A stretch of 11,256 nucleotides of DNA from Pseudomonadota bacterium (GTDB lineage: Bacteria > Pseudomonadota > Gammaproteobacteria > Xanthomonadales > Xanthomonadaceae). The stretch is from the NCBI GenBank assembly GCA_019348095.1, contig JAHWKC010000055.1, positions 1 through 11,256 of the forward strand, in the 5' to 3' direction. A program made the position numbers and the translations under genes. The notes under the pieces are model-generated. The model was given only the letters and a program-made list of their open reading frames with translations, did not search any database and had not been told where the DNA came from. Of the stretch, positions 1 to 5,891 are shown piece after piece (the stretch's first letter is position 1; every line of letters starts with the position of its first letter).

Positions 1-208
1 CGACCTCGAGGAATTCCTCGTAGTCGCGCCGCTGCTTGTCCGACATGATGTCGTACACCAGCGCGTGCACCTGCTTGTGGTCCAGCGCCGGAATGTTGAT
101 CCGGCGCACGTCGCCGTCGACCCGGATCATCGGCGGCAGGCCCGCCGACAGGTGCAGGTCGGATGCTTTGTTCTTTACCGAGAACGCCAGGAGTTCGGCG
201 ATATCCAT
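1..208 (-). CDS. pilT: Twitching motility ATPase PilT, N-terminal part (gene runs off the window)
   Basis: PilT is the cytoplasmic hexameric ATPase that powers type IV pilus retraction in twitching motility. Only the first 69 codons are present. They read MDIAELLAFSVKNKASDLHL and continue with SAGLPPMIRVDGDVRRI, which is the typical PilT N-terminal PAS-like domain including the DLHLSAG-PP motif at about residues 17-26. The Walker A, Walker B and AIRNLIRE regions lie outside the window. The ATG at 208-206 is preceded by GGGGAG (minus strand) at a good distance. The gene is divergent from yggS, an arrangement known from Pseudomonas and xanthomonads. Identification is firm for the family. PilU is the main alternative, but it has a different N-terminus. 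Confidence 0.94.
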   Translation of the reverse strand, partial: MDIAELLAFSVKNKASDLHLSAGLPPMIRVDGDVRRINIPALDHKQVHALVYDIMSDKQRRDYEEFLEV

Positions 209-231
209 GAGTGCTCCCCGCACTGCAGGGC

Positions 232-248
232 GGCCCCGCACAGGGGCC
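232..248. promoter_or_regulatory. Inverted repeat in the pilT leader
   Basis: GGCCCC (232-237) and GGGGCC (243-248) form a perfect 6-bp stem with a 5-nt loop, 24 bp upstream of the pilT start. In the pilT transcript it would be a leader hairpin. Function is unknown, and GC-rich chance pairing is possible. Confidence 0.3.
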
Positions 249-279
249 ACCAATTAGAACGATACTACCCCTGCGCGGC

Positions 280-306
280 AGTATAGCCACGGCCCGCCGT
301 CGCAAA
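280..306 (-). promoter_or_regulatory. Candidate promoter for pilT
   Basis: On the minus strand TATACT (285-280) matches the -10 consensus at 5 of 6 bases. TTTGCG/TTGCGA (306-300) could be a -35, but the spacer is only 14-15 bp, so the assignment is weak. It would also place a promoter in the pilT-yggS divergent gap. Confidence 0.28.
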
Positions 307-333
307 TTCGAACCCTAGTAAGGACTCCCCAGC

Positions 334-1053
334 GTGCTCGTCCATAACCTGAACGACGTCCGCCAACTTCTGGACAACGCGGCGCGCGCAGCCGACCGGC
401 CACCGCCGCGCCTGCTGGCGGTCGCCAAGAGCCAGCCCGCGGCCGCGGTCGCGGAGCTCGCCGCGGCCGGACAGCGCGCGTTCGGCGAGAACTACGTGCA
501 GGAAGCCGCCGCCCGGCGCACCGAACTGGCCACGATGGGCCCGGCCGCGGCCGGGCTGGAATGGCACCTGATCGGTCATCTGCAGTCGAACAAGGCGCGC
601 GACGCCGCGGCGTTGTTCGACTGGGTGCAGACCGTGGACCGCGCCAAACTGGTCTCTGCGCTCGCCCGGCACCGGCGCGGGGATCAACTCCCGCTGAACG
701 TGCTGATCCAGGTCAACATCGATGACGAGGCCAGCAAGCACGGCTGCGCCCCCGATGCGATCGCAGGCCTGGCTCGGGAGGTAGCCGCCGCACCGGCGTT
801 GCGCCTGCGCGGGCTCATGGCGATCCCGGCGCCCTCGCCCGAGCCCGGGCGCCGCCGCGAGGCATTCCACCGCATGCGCGCCTGCTTCGATGAGCTGCAG
901 CACGCCCGCCCGCACATCGACACGCTGTCGATGGGCATGAGCGACGACTTCCCGCTGGCGATCGCCGAAGGCGCGACCATGGTGCGAATCGGCACGGCGC
1001 TGTTCGGCGCGCGACCGGGGAAGTGGATTGATCGTGCGAGGCCGGTTTTGTAG
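334..1053 (+). CDS. yggS: YggS/PROSC-type pyridoxal phosphate homeostasis protein
   Basis: This cytoplasmic protein belongs to the fold-type III PLP-binding family and buffers free PLP; it has no known catalytic activity. The 239-residue product has the PLP lysine in LLAVAKSQP (K32), then FGENYVQE, WHLIGHLQSNKAR and, near the C-terminus, LSMGMSDDFPLAIAEGATMVRIGTALFG, here given as the signature region. The start is GTG at 334, supported by AAGGA at 320-324, nine bases upstream. Family members normally end just after the FGAR motif. This one carries about 11 extra residues (GKWIDRARPVL), and its TAG stop is the TAG of a GTAGGAGC repeat head, so the 3' end was probably reshaped by the repeat. 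It lies divergent from pilT and upstream of proC, a common gammaproteobacterial order. Confidence 0.96.
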   Translation: MLVHNLNDVRQLLDNAARAADRPPPRLLAVAKSQPAAAVAELAAAGQRAFGENYVQEAAARRTELATMGPAAAGLEWHLIGHLQSNKARDAAALFDWVQTVDRAKLVSALARHRRGDQLPLNVLIQVNIDDEASKHGCAPDAIAGLAREVAAAPALRLRGLMAIPAPSPEPGRRREAFHRMRACFDELQHARPHIDTLSMGMSDDFPLAIAEGATMVRIGTALFGARPGKWIDRARPVL

Positions 1054-1122
1054 GAGCGACGTGAGTCGCGAACCTGTACATCGTCTCCGGGTGCATGCGA
1101 TCGCGACTTACGTCGCTCCTAC
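1050..1122. repeat. REP-like inverted pair, GTAGGAGCGACG type
   Basis: The left copy (1050-1071, starting GTAGGAGCGACGTGAGTCGC) and an inverted right copy (1101-1122, ending ACGTCGCTCCTAC) differ at one position, which would still pair as G-U. The loop is 29 nt. Each copy also contains its own small palindrome (GCGAC-GTGA-GTCGC). The left copy begins inside the last codons of yggS and provides its stop. The same pair recurs at 5128-5193. It may act as a transcript 3' end stabiliser or terminator, but it lacks a clear U-tract. Confidence 0.85.
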
Positions 1123-1149
1123 AAGGGGCGGGATTTTTTGCCGGCGGCC

Positions 1150-1175
1150 GAGCTCGCGGCTGAAGCCGCTCCTAC
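1150..1175 (-). repeat. REP-like element, GTAGGAGCGGCTTCAGCC type
   Basis: The minus strand reads GTAGGAGCGGCTTCAGCCGC followed by GAGCTC. The core GCGGC-TTCA-GCCGC forms a 5-bp hairpin. An identical 26-mer in the opposite orientation is at 5094-5119, and a diverged copy is at 5215-5240. It lies in the 204-bp gap between yggS and proC, so it does not interrupt a gene. Confidence 0.85.
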
Positions 1176-1257
1176 GGAGGCGCGCGGGTGCGCGGGCTTC
1201 GGCAGCCTCCGGAGCTTCGCCTTAGACTGGCCACACGTTCACGCAATGGGTGGCCCG

Positions 1258-2106
1258 ATGAGTCCCGAGTCCCAAGCTTCCAACTCCCAATCCCCCACCG
1301 TCGCCTTCATCGGCGGCGGCAACATGGCGCGCAGCCTGATCGGCGGCATGGTCGCGCGCGGCGCGGCGCCGGACTCGATCCGGGTGGCCGAACCGGTCGA
1401 CGCCCTCCGCCAGTCGCTGCGCAGCGAGTTCGGTGTTGCCACGTTCACCACCGCCGCCGAGGCGGTGGAAGGGGCCAGCGTGTGGCTGTTCGCGGTCAAG
1501 CCGCAGGTCATGCGCAGCGTCTGCAACGCCATGACCGAACAGGCACAGGCACATCCGCCGCTGGCGATCTCGGTCGCCGCCGGCATCACCTCCGGCCAGC
1601 TTTCGCACTGGCTTGGCGGCGGCATGGCGGTGGTGCGGGCCATGCCGAACACGCCCGCGCTGCTGGGCGCCGGCATCACCGGCCTGTTCGCCAACCAGCC
1701 CACCACCTCGACGCAGCGCGAGCAGGCCGCGACCCTGCTCGGTGCGGTGGGGCCAACGGTCTGGGTCGAGGACGAGGCGCAGATGGACGCGGTGACCGCG
1801 GTCTCGGGCAGCGGCCCGGCCTACGTGTTCCTGCTGGCCGAGGCGATGCAGGCCGCCGGCGTGGCGCAGGGCCTGCCGGAACAGACCGCGCGCGCGTTGG
1901 CCAGCCAGACCCTGCTCGGCGCCTCGCGCATGCTGGTCGAATCGGAGCAACCGGCCGCGGAACTGCGCCGGCAGGTCACCTCGCCCAACGGCACCACGCA
2001 CGCCGCGATCGAGACCTTCCAGGCTGGCGGGTTCGAGGCGCTGGTCGCCAAGGCGGTGGCCGCCGCCGCGGTGCGCGGGCGCGAGCTGTCGGCGGCCAAC
2101 GATTGA
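1258..2106 (+). CDS. proC: Pyrroline-5-carboxylate reductase
   Basis: The enzyme reduces 1-pyrroline-5-carboxylate to L-proline with NAD(P)H, the last step of proline synthesis, in the cytoplasm. The 282-residue product has the N-terminal Rossmann motif FIGGGNMARSLIGG (about residues 18-30), VRAMPNTPALLGAG in the middle, and the P5CR signature VSGSGPAYVFLLAEAM followed by the dimerisation helices; TSPNGTTHAAIETF is near the end. The ATG at 1258 is chosen because GGGTGG lies just upstream. An in-frame ATG at 1246 would add four residues and has no visible ribosome binding site. The C-terminus (GRELSAAND) is followed after only 2 bp by the first possible start of the next gene, so the two are probably cotranscribed. 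A TAGACT at 1223-1228 may be a -10 element. Confidence 0.96.
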   Translation: MSPESQASNSQSPTVAFIGGGNMARSLIGGMVARGAAPDSIRVAEPVDALRQSLRSEFGVATFTTAAEAVEGASVWLFAVKPQVMRSVCNAMTEQAQAHPPLAISVAAGITSGQLSHWLGGGMAVVRAMPNTPALLGAGITGLFANQPTTSTQREQAATLLGAVGPTVWVEDEAQMDAVTAVSGSGPAYVFLLAEAMQAAGVAQGLPEQTARALASQTLLGASRMLVESEQPAAELRRQVTSPNGTTHAAIETFQAGGFEALVAKAVAAAAVRGRELSAAND

Positions 2107-2108
2107 GC

Positions 2109-2183
2109 ATGCTGCTGCCGCACATGGCTTCGTTGGGCATGGTTTCGTTGCGCATGCGGTCATTGAGCATGCCGCCATGGGCC
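2109..2183 (+). repeat. 15-bp tandem repeat with an ATG in each unit
   Basis: Five consecutive 15-bp units each begin with ATG (2109, 2124, 2139, 2154, 2169). Units two to four are similar: ATGGCTTCGTTGGGC, ATGGTTTCGTTGCGC and ATGCGGTCATTGAGC. TTGAGCATG occurs both at the end of proC and at 2163-2171. All units are in the frame of the lipoprotein gene and would encode M-x-S-L-x pentapeptides. They form either a leader with several in-frame starts or an N-terminal extension ahead of the signal peptide. Confidence 0.7.
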
Positions 2184-2189
2184 CGGTCC

Positions 2190-2675
2190 ATGCGCCGCGC
2201 CGGCTGCGCCGTGCTGCTGACTTCGGTCGCGGCCGTGGCGGGCTGCGGCCGCGAACCATCCGCACCGTCGGCGACCGCCAGCCACGCCAATGCCACGCAG
2301 CAGGAGGCAACCAGCCGGATCGGCGACGTCAGCATCCGCGCCAGCGTGGCGCCGACGGCGATGATCGGCGAGGCGGTGGCCGCGCAATACGGCCTGGAGC
2401 GCGACGAGAACACGGTGCTGTTGCTGGTCGGCGTGCGCCAGGGACCGGAGGCGCATGAAGCCGCGCTGCCGGCACGGATCACGGCCACCGCGACCGACCT
2501 GCGCGGGGTCAGCCAGGACATCGAGATGCGCGAGGTGCGCAACGGCGATTTGGTCGACTACGTCGGGACGGCCCGGGTCGCGCCGCCCGATACGCTGCGT
2601 TTCGAGCTGACGATCGTGCGCGAAGGCGGTGCGCGTTCGACCATGCAGTTCAGCCGCGACATCTTCCCGCGCTGA
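2190..2675 (+). CDS. DUF4426-type lipoprotein
   Basis: The product is a 161-residue predicted lipoprotein of unknown function. From the ATG at 2190 it starts MRRAGCAVLLTSVAAVAGC, a compact lipoprotein signal peptide with lipobox VAGC (Cys19). A Ser/Ala/Thr-rich linker follows, then a beta-rich domain with IGDVSIRASVAPTAMIG, AAQYGLERDENTVLLLVGVR and a C-terminal FELTIVREGG region. This resembles DUF4426 proteins, which sit near proC or metX in other gammaproteobacteria; that assignment is from memory of the family. Earlier in-frame ATGs reach back to 2109 and would add up to 27 residues before the signal peptide, which is less likely. It closely follows proC and probably shares its transcript. 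The mature protein would be anchored in a membrane facing the periplasm. Confidence 0.75.
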   Translation: MRRAGCAVLLTSVAAVAGCGREPSAPSATASHANATQQEATSRIGDVSIRASVAPTAMIGEAVAAQYGLERDENTVLLLVGVRQGPEAHEAALPARITATATDLRGVSQDIEMREVRNGDLVDYVGTARVAPPDTLRFELTIVREGGARSTMQFSRDIFPR

Positions 2676-2684
2676 CCAGCCACA

Positions 2685-2706
2685 CGGACAGCTGCACGGC
2701 TGTCCG
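2685..2706. terminator. Possible bidirectional hairpin between convergent genes
   Basis: CGGACAGC (2685-2692) pairs with GCTGTCCG (2699-2706), an 8-bp stem with a 6-nt loop. It lies 10 bp after the lipoprotein stop and 33 bp from the stop of the convergent peptidase gene. No T-run follows on either side, so it is not a classical intrinsic terminator. Confidence 0.45.
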
Positions 2707-2738
2707 GCGGGGCATCCGTCGGCGGCCGCCGCCGCGCC

Positions 2739-3734
2739 TCAGCGCGTGCTATCGCAGGCGGCGCTGCGTTCGGCGTCGTTTTGCTGGAGCTCAAGACGGG
2801 TTTCGGCCAGGCGTTCGCGCCAGGGGCTGTCCTCGGGCAAGCCCGCCTGCGCTGCGGCGAGCGCCGCACGCGCCTGCTCACGGCAGCCGAGCTCGCCGAG
2901 CACGCTGGCGTGGTTGTTGCCGAGCACCGGGTCGTCCGGCGCATGCGCGAGGCCGTCGCGGTAGTGCCGCACGGCGGTCGTGGGATCCCCCGCCGCATAC
3001 GCCAGGTTGCCGAGCGCCAGATGCGCACGCGGCTCGCGCGGCCAACGCTGCAGTGCGGCGCGGTACGCCGGCGCCGCCGCCTCCGCGCCTGCCACCGCCT
3101 CGACGTCGGCCACCGCGCGCAGGTACGCGACCGGCTCGGCGCGCGCCGGCATCTCGCCGGGCGCCAAGGCAACCAGTCCCCAGCGCCCCGCCCAGTCCCA
3201 GGTGCGCAGGAACTTCGGCGCGCGCATGGCCAGGCCGCGTTCGGTACCGCTGTTGAGCACGACCCGGTTGCGCGCCCGATCGCTGCCGACCACCACCGCG
3301 TAGTGCCAGCGCGGCACGCTGCGGGTCAGCAGGTTCTGCAGCACCAGCACCGGCCGACCGGCGCGGACCTCATCGAGCAATGCGTCCGGATCGCGCTGGA
3401 CAAGTAAGGGGATGCGCCCCGCGCGGCGGGTGGCGGCGACCAGCTCCAGCTGCAGGCTGCCGCGCCGGCCCGGCAGGTAGACCTGCGGCGCCAGGGCCTC
3501 CGGCGAGGCCGGCACGCCACTGGCGCCGAGCACCGTCGCCAGCGCCGCCGGCCCGCACTGGTAGTCGGTCTGCGAGTGAAACGGCACCTGCTCCAGCAAC
3601 ACCGGCGCGGCGCCGGGTGCAGCGTCGGCCAGCGTCCAGGCCGGGTTGATCGAGCAAGCCGGCAGCACCAGAACGGCGGCGAGCGCCAGGCCCGCCGCCG
3701 CCAGTCGTCCGCGACGCCGCAACGGATCGATCAA
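2739..3734 (-). CDS. PA2778-family C39-like cysteine peptidase lipoprotein with C-terminal TPRs
   Basis: The 331-residue product begins with a lipoprotein signal (LALAAVLVLPAC, lipobox LPAC, Cys27), so it should be exported and lipid-anchored. Residues about 45-190 resemble a C39/papain-like peptidase: QTDYQCGPAAL holds the probable nucleophile Cys60 with Gln55 or Gln59 nearby, RWHYAVVVGSD gives His144, and VVLNSG (Asn161) is the likely third residue. Residues about 215-300 form two or so TPR-like helix pairs (APAYRAALQRWP, AHLALGNLAYAAGDPTTAVRHY). This order matches the PA2778 family of Pseudomonas, whose gene is next to PA2779, as here. The start is TTG at 3734, overlapping the TGA of the upstream gene as TTGA, so translation is probably coupled. 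A TTG at 3722 is an alternative. The substrate is unknown. Confidence 0.85.
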   Translation of the reverse strand: MIDPLRRRGRLAAAGLALAAVLVLPACSINPAWTLADAAPGAAPVLLEQVPFHSQTDYQCGPAALATVLGASGVPASPEALAPQVYLPGRRGSLQLELVAATRRAGRIPLLVQRDPDALLDEVRAGRPVLVLQNLLTRSVPRWHYAVVVGSDRARNRVVLNSGTERGLAMRAPKFLRTWDWAGRWGLVALAPGEMPARAEPVAYLRAVADVEAVAGAEAAAPAYRAALQRWPREPRAHLALGNLAYAAGDPTTAVRHYRDGLAHAPDDPVLGNNHASVLGELGCREQARAALAAAQAGLPEDSPWRERLAETRLELQQNDAERSAACDSTR

Positions 3735-4105
3735 ACCCGGTTGAAGATGTTGGTCACGCCGACCAGTTCGAGGATCAACAACACCAGGAACACCACGCCG
3801 ATCACCGCCAGCGCGTCGCCACCGGCGGGCAACTGGTCCAGTTCGCCCTGCAACCGGACCAGCTCGGCGTCACTGAGCGAGGCCAGTCGGCCATCGGCGT
3901 CGGCCGGGTCCACGCCCAGGCGCTGCATCGCGTTGCGCACGTCATCGCGTGCCAGGGCGCTGCGCACGTCGGTTTCGCTGGCGGCACGGGCTTCGGCCGA
4001 CAGCGCCTGCTGGGTGCTGATCACCGCCGCCGACGCGGTGCCGGCAAAGCCGTAGGACATCAGCGCGACGATCAACACCGGCATCACGAGGAATCTGCGG
4101 AACAT
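3731..4105 (-). CDS. PA2779-family small exported membrane protein
   Basis: The 124-residue product has a Sec signal peptide (residues 1 to about 26, ending AGTASA), a short soluble part with predicted helices (TDVRSALARDDVRNAMQRLGV), and one C-terminal hydrophobic segment at about 98-116 (ALAVIGVVFLVLLILELVG). It matches the PA2779 family, which is paired with PA2778-type peptidases; no function is established. LSDAEL (77-82) and a Gly-Gly at 95-96 (QLPAGGDA) recall double-glycine leader peptides. The ATG at 4105 has an AGGAG site (4116-4112) six bases upstream. A longer reading from 4207 would add 34 residues ahead of the signal peptide and is rejected. It is the first gene of the two-gene operon. 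Confidence 0.85.
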   Translation of the reverse strand: MFRRFLVMPVLIVALMSYGFAGTASAAVISTQQALSAEARAASETDVRSALARDDVRNAMQRLGVDPADADGRLASLSDAELVRLQGELDQLPAGGDALAVIGVVFLVLLILELVGVTNIFNRV

Positions 4106-4184
4106 GGCGCTCTCCTGCTTGAACCAAAAGTGGCAGGCAGTGGTATGCCACAGGCGGCGTGAAGGATTGCTGGTGTTGGAGTTG

Positions 4185-4196
4185 CCGGTGAACCGG
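4185..4196. promoter_or_regulatory. Short palindrome upstream of the PA2779-type operon
   Basis: CCGGTGAACCGG is a 5-bp inverted repeat around a GA centre, 80 bp upstream of the start of the small exported protein. It could be an operator or part of a terminator for the preceding binding-protein gene. Evidence is only the symmetry. Confidence 0.2.
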
Positions 4197-4264
4197 ACGT
4201 GGAGCACAAGCCCCCGCGCCTGCCGCTTTGCAAGGAAGCGAGCCGGAGCGGGCGAGCAGGCGCC

Positions 4265-5059
4265 TCAGCCGTGGCGCTCGGCCCAGCGTTGGATGACATC
4301 GGCGATCGCGCGCACGCCGTCGGTCAGCGCGGCCGGCCCGGGCTGCAGGATGTCGGCCGACTTGATCTCGAACAGCTGGCCGGTGCGCACCGCGTTCATC
4401 GCAGCCCAGCCCTCGCGCGCCGCCACGCGCTCAGGCCGGAACTTCTTGCCGCACCAGGAGCCGAAAATGATGTCCGGGGCGCGCCGGATCACCTCGTCCG
4501 GATCCTCCAGGATGCGCTGCCGGGCCAACGGCTCGGCGGCGCGTTCGGGAAAGATGTCGTCGCCGCCGGCGATGCGCACGATCTCGGCGACCCACTGGAT
4601 GCCGCTGATCGGCGGCTCGTCCCATTCCTCGAAATAGACCCGGGGCCGCCGTTTCAGCCGCGTGGACGCCTCGGCGATCGCGTCCAGTCCGCGTCGCAGG
4701 ACCTCGGCGTAGGCATGTGCCCTCTCGCCCGCGCCGACCAGTGCACCCAAGCGGCACACGTAGTCGAGAATGCCCTCGACACTGCGGTGGTTGCTGATCC
4801 AGACCTCGATGCCGTGCTTGATCAGCGCGCTGGCGATCTCGGCCTGAATGTCGGAAAAACCGACCACGAAGTCCGGCTGGAGCTTGAGGATCTCGCCGAT
4901 CTTTGCGCTGGTGAACGCGCTGACCTTCGGTTTTTCCCTGCGCGCGATCGCAGGGCGCACGGTGAAGCCGCTGATGCCGACGATGCGGTCCTGCTCGCCG
5001 AGTGCGTACAGCGTCTCGGTCGGTTCTTCGGTCAGGCAGACGATGCGTTGGGGACCCAT
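4265..5059 (-). CDS. BtuF-like substrate-binding-fold protein without a signal peptide
   Basis: The 264-residue product resembles the BtuF/FepB class of periplasmic binding proteins (helical backbone, COG0614 type), often annotated as cobalamin-binding. Visible motifs are the N-terminal RIVCLTEEPTETLYALGEQDRIVGISG, KIGEILKLQPDFVVGFSDIQAE, and the C-terminal-lobe segments RVYFEEWDEPPISGIQWVAE, RRAPDIIFGSW and FEIKSADILQPGPA. It begins directly with the first beta strand, and no hydrophobic export signal can be placed before it. Upstream in-frame codons contain only a TTG at 5077 and then no start through the repeat array. ATG at 5059 is used because the fold begins right after it. No ABC permease or ATPase gene is adjacent. 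Ligand and location are unknown; a cytoplasmic role is inferred. It lies downstream of pdxH on the same strand, separated by the array. Confidence 0.8.
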   Translation of the reverse strand: MGPQRIVCLTEEPTETLYALGEQDRIVGISGFTVRPAIARREKPKVSAFTSAKIGEILKLQPDFVVGFSDIQAEIASALIKHGIEVWISNHRSVEGILDYVCRLGALVGAGERAHAYAEVLRRGLDAIAEASTRLKRRPRVYFEEWDEPPISGIQWVAEIVRIAGGDDIFPERAAEPLARQRILEDPDEVIRRAPDIIFGSWCGKKFRPERVAAREGWAAMNAVRTGQLFEIKSADILQPGPAALTDGVRAIADVIQRWAERHG

Positions 5060-5093
5060 GCGGGCATTCTGCCGCAATGCCGTCTCAACACCC

Positions 5094-5119
5094 GTAGGAG
5101 CGGCTTCAGCCGCGAGCTC
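5094..5119 (+). repeat. REP-like element, GTAGGAGCGGCTTCAGCC type
   Basis: This is an exact copy, in opposite orientation, of the element at 1150-1175. Core hairpin GCGGC-TTCA-GCCGC is followed by GAGCTC. It starts 35 bp upstream of the BtuF-like gene and forms the outer left arm of a four-part palindrome. Confidence 0.85.
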
Positions 5120-5127
5120 TGCGCCTG

Positions 5128-5193
5128 GTAGGAGCGACGTGAGTCGCGAAAGACCTCCGTCGGTGCGTGGATCGCGACTTACGTCGCTCCTAC
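5128..5193. repeat. REP-like inverted pair, GTAGGAGCGACG type
   Basis: The left copy (5128-5149) and right inverted copy (5172-5193) match the pair at 1050-1122, including the same single difference between arms. The loop is 22 nt and differs from the loop there. This is the inner pair of the four-part array between pdxH and the BtuF-like gene. A transcript from pdxH into the downstream gene would have to pass through it. Confidence 0.85.
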
Positions 5194-5214
5194 CAACCGG
5201 CCAATGGGGCTGAA

Positions 5215-5240
5215 GAGCTCGCGGCTGAGTCGGCTCCTAC
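5215..5240 (-). repeat. Diverged or chimeric REP-like element
   Basis: The minus strand reads GTAGGAGCCGACTCAGCCGC then GAGCTC. The left half has the CCGACTCA of another core type and the right half has the CAGCCGCGAGCTC of the GGCTTCAGCC type, so the internal stem no longer pairs fully. It is the outer right arm opposite 5094-5119 and ends 17 bp from the pdxH stop. Confidence 0.75.
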
Positions 5241-5256
5241 ATCGACATGGACGCCC

Positions 5257-5874
5257 TTACGGATACAGCATCCGCTTGGACCACTCGCCGGCCCGGTCGC
5301 TCTCGTACGCCACCCGCTCGTGCAGGCGGAACTCGGCGCCGTACCAGAACTCGATCCGCTCCGGCCGAACGCGCAGGCCGCTCCAGCGCGGCGGTCGCGG
5401 CACGTCGCGCCCTTCGAACTCGCGATCGACCTGGGCGATGCGCTGCACGAAGGCGTCGCGCGACTCCAGTGTCTCGGACTGCTTGGATGCCCACGCGCCG
5501 AGCTGGCTGCCACGCGGGCGCGAGGCGAAGTAGGCGTCGGCCTCCTCGTCGTTGACGACTTCCACCGCACCCTCGATGCGTACCTGCACCCCCTGGCGTA
5601 CCCGCGGCCAGTGCATCAGCAGCGCGGCGTGCGGGTTGGCTTGCAGGTCGCGGCCCTTGCGCCCGTCCAGATGCGTATAGAACACGAAGCCGCGTGCATC
5701 GAAGGCCTTGAGCAACACCGTGCGCGCCGAGGGGCGCGCATCCAGTGCGGCGGTGGCCACGACCATCGCGGTCGGGTCGGGCTCGCCGGCCGCGCGCGCT
5801 TCGTCAAACAGTTGCGCGAACGTGGCGAGGGCTTCTTGCAGCAATTCCGGGATTGTCGGTTCGGGAGCGGTCAT
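5257..5874 (-). CDS. pdxH: Pyridoxamine/pyridoxine 5'-phosphate oxidase
   Basis: This FMN-dependent cytoplasmic oxidase converts PNP and PMP to pyridoxal 5'-phosphate. The 205-residue product shows [20 protein letters not shown] with the active-site Lys56, [19 protein letters not shown] (FMN site), [10 protein letters not shown], the substrate-binding Y115/R119/S123 in [28 protein letters not shown] with R183 and H185, and the conserved C-terminus SKRMLYP. It is slightly shorter than E. coli PdxH, lacking the N-terminal extension, as is usual in xanthomonads. The ATG at 5874 was chosen; an in-frame ATG at 5916 would overlap the divergent gene and add a weak N-terminus. A CACAAT -10-like hexamer lies six bases upstream of the start, so the message is probably leaderless. 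Confidence 0.97.
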   Translation of the reverse strand: MTAPEPTIPELLQEALATFAQLFDEARAAGEPDPTAMVVATAALDARPSARTVLLKAFDARGFVFYTHLDGRKGRDLQANPHAALLMHWPRVRQGVQVRIEGAVEVVNDEEADAYFASRPRGSQLGAWASKQSETLESRDAFVQRIAQVDREFEGRDVPRPPRWSGLRVRPERIEFWYGAEFRLHERVAYESDRAGEWSKRMLYP

Positions 5875-5891
5875 TGGGCTATTGTGCGGCG
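5875..5891. promoter_or_regulatory. 17-bp divergent promoter between pdxH and the glycerate kinase-like gene
   Basis: The two start codons are only 17 bp apart. On the plus strand TATTGT (5880-5885) and on the minus strand CACAAT (5886-5881) overlap almost completely, and each ends exactly six bases before its own ATG. Each matches TATAAT at 4 of 6. The -35 boxes would have to lie inside the opposing genes and are not evident. Both transcripts would start at or next to the ATG. Confidence 0.5.

Noticed and set aside
1050..1175. Insertion sequence or MITE with target duplication
   Set aside because: No transposase and no clear flanking direct repeats; the dispersed short palindromes fit REP-like elements better.
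1222..2310. 362-codon minus-strand open frame opposite proC
   Set aside because: Antisense shadow with no recognisable domain; proC is unambiguous on the other strand.
4106..4207. 34-residue N-terminal extension of the PA2779-type protein
   Set aside because: It would bury the signal peptide and ignores the good AGGAG site before 4105.
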